Shown here: positions 59,588 to 64,000 of the stretch, one piece after another | How positions within the stretch are numbered: the first letter of the stretch is position 1 | Layout of the letters: every line of letters starts with the position of its first letter | Assembly (NCBI GenBank): GCA_051016205.1 | Contig: CP136534.1 | Coordinates: forward strand, 744,001 to 808,000 | Length of the DNA stretch: 64,000 nt | Reading direction: 5' to 3' | Source: Acuticoccus sp051016205 | GTDB lineage: Bacteria; Pseudomonadota; Alphaproteobacteria; Rhizobiales; Amorphaceae | Notes under the pieces: generated by a model | Database searches by the model: none | The model's input: only the letters and a program-made list of their open reading frames with translations | Told to the model about the DNA's origin: nothing | Made by a program: the position numbers and the translations under genes

Positions 59588-60866
59588 GACGGCGCGCAAT
59601 GGACAGGCGGTGGGCGTCGAGCCCCTCCGCTGCGGCAAGGGTCATGGCAGGGCCTGACAGGGCGGTAAGGGACGCTTTGTCGAGCCGCAACAGCGTGGTG
59701 CGCTTCATGAAGTCCATCACCGAAAGGCCGGAGGAAAAGCGAGCCGAGCGGCTGGTGGGGAGTACGTGGTTCGGCCCTGCCACATAGTCCCCCGCCGCCT
59801 CTGGTGTGTCATGACCGAGGAAGATGGCGCCGGCATGGGTGATCATGTCGGCAAGGGGGAGCGGGTCCGCGACGGCAAGCTCAAGGTGTTCGGGTGCAAG
59901 GCGGTTTACAAGGCGCGCAGCCTCCTCAAGGGAGGCGACGGTGATGATGGCGCCGTGGTCGCGCCAGCTCGCCTCAGCCACCTTCTGGCGCGGCAGTTCG
60001 GCAAGCTGTGCGGTGACGGCGTCGGCGACCCGGGCACCGAGTGCGTCCTCCGTGGTGATGAGAATGGATTGTGCCGCCTCGTCATGCTCGGCCTGGGCCA
60101 GGAGGTCTGCGGCAAGGATGTGCACATCGGCGCTGTGGTCGGCGACCACCACCACCTCTGACGGGCCCGCCACCATGTCGATCCCCACAGTGCCGAACAC
60201 CTGGCGCTTGGCGGAGGCCACATACGCATTGCCGGGCCCGACAATCTTGTCCACGGGCGCAATGGTTTCGGTCCCATAGGCAAGGGCTGCCACCGCCTGG
60301 GCACCACCCACACGGTAGATTTCTTCAATCCCTGCAAGATCGGCTGCGGCAAGGACGATGGGCGCAAGGACGCCTGACGGGGCGGGTACAACCATCGCGA
60401 TCCGCTTCACCCCGGCGACCGTCGCCGGCACAGCGTTCATCAGCACCGAGCTTGGATAAGCGGCCTGCCCGCCTGGCACATAAAGGCCGACGGCATCAAG
60501 CGGCGACCAGCGCCAGCCAAGCTCTGCCCCGGTCTCATCGGTGAAGCTGTGGGGTGCGGGGAGCTGCTTTCGGTGGAAGGCGGCAATGCGATCGCGCGCG
60601 AAGGCAAGGGCATCCAGCGCGTCCTGGTCGACGGATCGCTTGGCGCGCGCAACATCCTCGCTCGACACCCTTATGGAGGTGGCGCCAAGGTCGAGCTTGT
60701 CGAAGGTCTTGGTGTAGCGCGCAAGGGCTGCATCACCGTCCTTACGCACAGCGGCGAGGATGGCGGCGGTGCTTGCGCCAACGTCCTCAGACAGCTCCCT
60801 CTGGTCGGCGAGGAGGGCGCTGAATGCGTCCTCGAAGCCCTCGTGTTGTGTGTTCAGCCGTTGCAT
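59577..60866 (-). CDS. hisD: histidinol dehydrogenase
   Basis: Catalyses the last two steps of histidine synthesis. The family signature is GMDMVAGPSEVVVVADHSA-like (VGIDMVAGPSEVVVVAD, about 225-240), with LYVPGGQAAYPSSVLMNAVPA and zinc-ligand regions around QAEHDE and the C-terminal ALEGLDAHR-like AAEGLDAHRLS. Length is 429 residues, normal. It follows DUF2948 by three bases. Confidence 0.97.
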   Translation of the reverse strand: MQRLNTQHEGFEDAFSALLADQRELSEDVGASTAAILAAVRKDGDAALARYTKTFDKLDLGATSIRVSSEDVARAKRSVDQDALDALAFARDRIAAFHRKQLPAPHSFTDETGAELGWRWSPLDAVGLYVPGGQAAYPSSVLMNAVPATVAGVKRIAMVVPAPSGVLAPIVLAAADLAGIEEIYRVGGAQAVAALAYGTETIAPVDKIVGPGNAYVASAKRQVFGTVGIDMVAGPSEVVVVADHSADVHILAADLLAQAEHDEAAQSILITTEDALGARVADAVTAQLAELPRQKVAEASWRDHGAIITVASLEEAARLVNRLAPEHLELAVADPLPLADMITHAGAIFLGHDTPEAAGDYVAGPNHVLPTSRSARFSSGLSVMDFMKRTTLLRLDKASLTALSGPAMTLAAAEGLDAHRLSIARRLGR

Positions 60867-60869
60867 GGC

Positions 60870-61331
60870 TCAAAGGGTGCCGCGCACGGGGTGTTTGGGG
60901 CGCATGGACGCTTCCCACGCCCCGCCAAGGTCGGTGAGGCGCGCCTCAATGCACTCCACCTCGAGGCGCAGCATCGCATCGCCAGCGCACACAATGTTGA
61001 TGTGTCCGCCAGGCAGCTCCAAAGGGTCGAACACGATGGTGAGGATGGACAGGACCGCGGTCTTGTCCGTCAAAACGATGCCTGAGGACTGGACGCCCGA
61101 CACCTTGTCCACATGCAAGACGGAGCGGCGGCGCTGGTAGCCGTCGCGCCGCGCCTTGCGGTCGACCGTGTTTTCCCAGGCGAAGCGGTTCATCGGCATG
61201 ATGAACTGGCTTTGTTTGGGCGACCAGATGATCTCACCCACCTTCAGCACAGCGTCCTGCACGTGCGCGGACACGATGCTGAGGTCCTTCTCGTCAAGGG
61301 CGGCGATCTTCAGCGACTTTGGCGATGACAT
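60870..61331 (-). CDS. DUF2948 family protein
   Basis: A 153-residue alphaproteobacterial protein of unknown function found between murA and hisD. Conserved blocks are LKIAALDEKDLSIVSAHVQDAV, FIMPMNRFAWE and RRRSVLHVDKVSGVQ. No membrane segment or signal is visible. Tight spacing (three bases) suggests coupling with hisD, but no role in histidine synthesis is known. Confidence 0.9.
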   Translation of the reverse strand: MSSPKSLKIAALDEKDLSIVSAHVQDAVLKVGEIIWSPKQSQFIMPMNRFAWENTVDRKARRDGYQRRRSVLHVDKVSGVQSSGIVLTDKTAVLSILTIVFDPLELPGGHINIVCAGDAMLRLEVECIEARLTDLGGAWEASMRPKHPVRGTL

Positions 61332-61500
61332 AGATGGATGGCGTCCGTCGGTGGTGTCGCCGCGTCTTAGCGAGGATCAGACGGCGGCGCGAGGGGTGAT
61401 TCTCGTGCGAATGCGGCCCAAGGGCCCGCGATGACCACTTAGAGCGCTTTGCCCCAGACCGTAGACGGCAAATGACGAAGAATCGCCTCTTGGCCCAAAT

Positions 61501-61560
61501 GCCTCGCCGAACGAGGCGCTTGCCTGCCGCTTTCAGGCCCGCCCCATCAGGGGCAGGCCT
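61501..61560 (-). terminator. two tandem hairpins after murA
   Basis: Nearest the murA stop (34 bases away), AGGCC-x-GCCCC and GGGGC-x-GGCCT form an 11-position stem with one mismatch and a four-base loop (61535-61560). A second, GCCTCG/CGAGGC with a five-base loop (61501-61517), follows and is trailed by ATTTG. Together they are a likely terminator separating murA from DUF2948-hisD. Confidence 0.55.
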
Positions 61561-61593
61561 TGTTCCACCGAAGGGTTTGTGACGGGGTGGATG

Positions 61594-62883
61594 TCAGGCG
61601 GCGATGCGCTCGATCTGCGCGCCGCAGCGGGAGAGTTTTTGCTCCAGCCGCTCAAAACCGCGGTCGAGGTGATAGATGCGGCTCACCGTCGTCTCACCTT
61701 CAGCCGCAAGCCCTGCAATGACGAGGGAGACGGAGGCGCGAAGGTCGGTGGCCATCACAGGTGCGCCCGTCAGCGACTTGACGCCCTCCACGGTAGCGGT
61801 CTGCCCATCGAGGGTGATCTTGGCGCCGAGTCGCGCCAGCTCCTGAACGTGCATGAAGCGGTTTTCGAAGATGGTCTCGGTGATGCGGCTTGTCCCTTTG
61901 CCCGCCGTCATCAGCGCCATGAACTGGGCCTGCAGGTCGGTGGGAAAGCCTGGGTAGGGCGAGGTTTCCGCATCCACAGCGTAAATCCCGTGCCCGTTGC
62001 GGCGGACCCTAAGGCCGCGATTGGTGACGGTGATTTCCGCGCCGGCCTTTTCCATCAGCTCGATGGGGTGCTCAAGATGCTCAGCCGTTGCCCCTTCAAG
62101 GGTGACGTCGCCGCCGGCCATCGCTGTGGCAAGAGCGTAGGTACCCGTTTCAATCCTGTCCGGTAGGACCGCGTGGCGGGCGCCGCTCAGACGCTCAACA
62201 CCGTCGATATAGATGGTGGAGGTGCCTGCCCCTTCGATGCGTGCACCCATCGCCGAAAGGCATTGGGCAAGGTTCACCACTTCGGGCTCGCGGGCCGCGT
62301 TTTCGAGCACCGTTTCGCCGCGAGCGAGTGTGGCAGCCATCATCAGCGTGTGGGTGGCGCCGACGGAGACCTTGGGCATTGCAATGCGCGCGCCCATCAG
62401 GCCCTTCTTGGCAAGGGCGTGCACGTAGCCGGCTTCGATCTCAATGTCTGCGCCCAGTTCACGCAGACCGTCGATGAAAAAGTCCACCGGCCGGGTGCCG
62501 ATGGCGCAGCCGCCAGGGAGGGACACCTTCGCCTCACCCATCCTGGCCAGGAGGGGGCCGATGACCCAAAAACTTGCCCGCATGGTGGAGACAAGCTCGT
62601 AAGGGGCGAGCGTGTCCACAATGGCGCGGGCGCTCAGATGCACGGTCTGCCCGACCAGCCCGTCCTGCCCGCAGCGCTTGCCTTGGACGGACGCGTCGAC
62701 ACCGTGGTTGCCCAAAATGTGGAAGAGCTTTTGCACGTCCGCCAGGCGGGGGACGTTTTCAAGAGTCAGCGTCTCGTCGGTGAGAAGCGAGGCAATCATC
62801 AAAGGCAGAGCGGCATTCTTCGCGCCGGAGATGGGGATGGAGCCCTCAAGCGGTGCCCCGCCGACGATACGAATACGATCCAT
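61594..62883 (-). CDS. murA: UDP-N-acetylglucosamine 1-carboxyvinyltransferase MurA
   Basis: Catalyses the first committed step of peptidoglycan synthesis. The active-site cysteine is present (Cys126 in LPGGCAIGTRPVDFFIDG), so the enzyme should be fosfomycin sensitive. GAKNAALPLMIASLLTDE near the N-terminus and TETIFENRFMHVQELARLGA are also typical. Length is 429 residues. It is separated from hisD-DUF2948 by 262 bases with tandem hairpins. Confidence 0.97.
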   Translation of the reverse strand: MDRIRIVGGAPLEGSIPISGAKNAALPLMIASLLTDETLTLENVPRLADVQKLFHILGNHGVDASVQGKRCGQDGLVGQTVHLSARAIVDTLAPYELVSTMRASFWVIGPLLARMGEAKVSLPGGCAIGTRPVDFFIDGLRELGADIEIEAGYVHALAKKGLMGARIAMPKVSVGATHTLMMAATLARGETVLENAAREPEVVNLAQCLSAMGARIEGAGTSTIYIDGVERLSGARHAVLPDRIETGTYALATAMAGGDVTLEGATAEHLEHPIELMEKAGAEITVTNRGLRVRRNGHGIYAVDAETSPYPGFPTDLQAQFMALMTAGKGTSRITETIFENRFMHVQELARLGAKITLDGQTATVEGVKSLTGAPVMATDLRASVSLVIAGLAAEGETTVSRIYHLDRGFERLEQKLSRCGAQIERIAA

Positions 62884-63056
62884 GCCCTACCCTCAACGCG
62901 CCTTCCCGCAACAACGCGGGCACCTTGCGGTGACGAAACTTACCTTTTCGTGGCTAAGGGAGGCTGGCGGTCGGATCAATTTGCGCGATTGATCCGCGGC
63001 AGGCCGTGCCGAGTCATTTGGGCGGCTGCGACATTTGGGTCACAGATCGGGCGGTT

Positions 63057-64000
63057 TCAGGTCGGCGATAGGAACGAGTCCAGGACGCGCTTGCGGCCGG
63101 CCTTGTCGAAATCCACGGTCAGTTTGTTGCCTTCCACAGCCGCAACATTGCCGTTGCCGAACTTTTGGTGGAACACGCGGTCGCCGACGCCATAGACGCT
63201 TGGCGTCTTGGTGACGGACTTTGCCACAAGCTCGCCCTCTATGGTGTGGACCATCCGGCGCGACTGGGGCACGTCCTCCCGCCGGCGTTGGGCCCGCTCC
63301 CACCCCGGCGTGTGGTAACTGGAGGAGAAGGTCTCCACCGTGTCAAACCGGCTGCCGCCATAGCCGCCGATCCCGCCATAGCCCACATCCTCGCGCACCA
63401 TGACGTTGGCTTCCGGCAACTCGTCTATGAAGCGGGACGGGGCGCTCGACTGCCACATGCCGTGGGTGCGTCTGTTGAGGGCAAACCACACGAACGCCTG
63501 GCGGCGCGCGCGGGTGAGGCCCACGTAGGCAAGCCGCCGTTCCTCCTCCAGCCCCGCCTGGCCGCTTTCGTCCATGGCGCGCATGGACGGGAACAGCCCT
63601 TCCTCCCAGCCGGGCAGGAACACAACGTCGAACTCGAGCCCTTTCGCGGCGTGGAGGGTCATCAGAGTGACGGCCTCGTCCCCCGCACCCCCTTGTGCGT
63701 CGGTGACGAGGGACACGTGCTCCAGAAAGGCGGGAAGGCTGTCGAACTCCTCCATGGAGCGGATGAGTTCTTTCAAGTTTTCAAGCCGGCCCGGGGCGTC
63801 GGCGGAGCGGTCGGCCTTCAGCATGTCGGTGTAGCCGGACTCTTCAAGGACGATCTCGGCAAGCTCGGTATGGGGCAGCGTGTCCAGCTGGGAGCGCCAG
63901 CGGGCAAAGCCGCCAAGAAGCTGCGTTAGCCCGGTGCGGGCCTTGCCTTTGATCTCGTCGGTCTCAAGCAGCCTCGCGGCAGCGTGGGCCAGCGGCATGC
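63057..64000 (-). CDS. uvrD: UvrD/PcrA-type DNA helicase (5' part missing)
   Basis: The C-terminal 314 codons of an SF1A helicase for mismatch/excision repair; the N-terminal ATPase part lies beyond the right edge. Motif V is in LMTLHAAKGLEFDVVFLPG and motif VI in RRLAYVGLTRARRQAFV. The C-terminal Tudor-like tail is VGDRVFHQKFGNGNVAAVEG, typical of UvrD/PcrA. Ends 173 bases before murA's start on the same strand. Confidence 0.93.
   Translation of the reverse strand, partial: MPLAHAAARLLETDEIKGKARTGLTQLLGGFARWRSQLDTLPHTELAEIVLEESGYTDMLKADRSADAPGRLENLKELIRSMEEFDSLPAFLEHVSLVTDAQGGAGDEAVTLMTLHAAKGLEFDVVFLPGWEEGLFPSMRAMDESGQAGLEEERRLAYVGLTRARRQAFVWFALNRRTHGMWQSSAPSRFIDELPEANVMVREDVGYGGIGGYGGSRFDTVETFSSSYHTPGWERAQRRREDVPQSRRMVHTIEGELVAKSVTKTPSVYGVGDRVFHQKFGNGNVAAVEGNKLTVDFDKAGRKRVLDSFLSPT

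Noticed and set aside
1..64000. tRNA genes, rRNA, CRISPR arrays, insertion sequences, prophage
   Set aside because: No cloverleaf-like T-loop sequences in the gaps, no spaced direct repeats, no transposase or integrase motifs were seen.

Overview
The window is a dense, high-GC stretch of an alphaproteobacterial chromosome. The evidence is gene content and order: the murA-DUF2948-hisD-UPF0262-phosphatase-infA-maf-yacG block, gcrA, a DivL-like tyrosine kinase homologue, a TsaE-phosphotransferase fusion, PstA with a long N-terminal extension, and a RpoH-box sigma factor. The presence of minCDE together with gcrA and DivL points to the Hyphomicrobiales (Rhizobiales) or close relatives. Genus cannot be fixed from the sequence alone. 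I see no insertion sequence, prophage, CRISPR array, rRNA or tRNA gene. This is mainly core chromosome with a few accessory islands.

Layout. 1-8.3 kb (minus): the Tol-Pal envelope system (tolQ, tolR, tolA, tolB, pal, cpoB), then tilS and a truncated ftsH. 8.5-13.8 kb: a more accessory stretch with an acyl-CoA dehydrogenase, a coupled GSCFA/SGNH-like pair, a TauE/SafE exporter and a DenD-like dehydrogenase. 14-16.7 kb: rpoH, then a DGPF (YCII) protein with an ECF42-type sigma factor. 16.7-22.8 kb: gshA, rsmE, xseA, a KpsS-like capsule gene, grpE and trxA. 22.8-33.5 kb (minus): a tightly overlapped operon running from the divL-like gene through tsaE-amgK, murU-like, addB and addA. 33.7-42.5 kb: msrP, then the complete phosphate regulon phoR-pstS-pstC-pstA-pstB-phoU-phoB. 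42.7-46.7 kb: gcrA, argD, argF and hslO. 46.8-54 kb: an RND efflux adaptor and pump, a possible 35-residue membrane peptide and a GGDEF/EAL protein. 54.4-57.4 kb: a TPR protein, rpmJ and minCDE. 57.5-64 kb: yacG, maf, infA, phosphatase, UPF0262, hisD, DUF2948, murA and the C-terminal part of a UvrD/PcrA helicase, which runs off the right edge.

How the genes relate. Several loci concern envelope and division (Tol-Pal, Min, MurA, AmgK/MurU recycling). Cell-cycle control is represented by GcrA and the DivL-like protein; GANTC sites matching the GcrA motif lie upstream of gcrA, divL and minC, and a CtrA-like box lies upstream of minC. Phosphate sensing is complete, with three in-register Pho half-sites before pstS and a strong terminator after it. 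Heat-shock and proteostasis functions (RpoH, GrpE, Hsp33, FtsH) are scattered through the window.

I did not find a clear, wholly undescribed multi-gene system. The best unusual leads are: the rpmJ leader, where an intrinsic terminator sits between the apparent promoter and the start codon; a KpsS-like gene whose only plausible start is CTG overlapping the grpE stop; an RND pump with an extra hydrophobic insertion and a possible small membrane peptide after it; a GGDEF/EAL protein with a damaged EAL site; and the overlapping GSCFA/SGNH-like gene pair.
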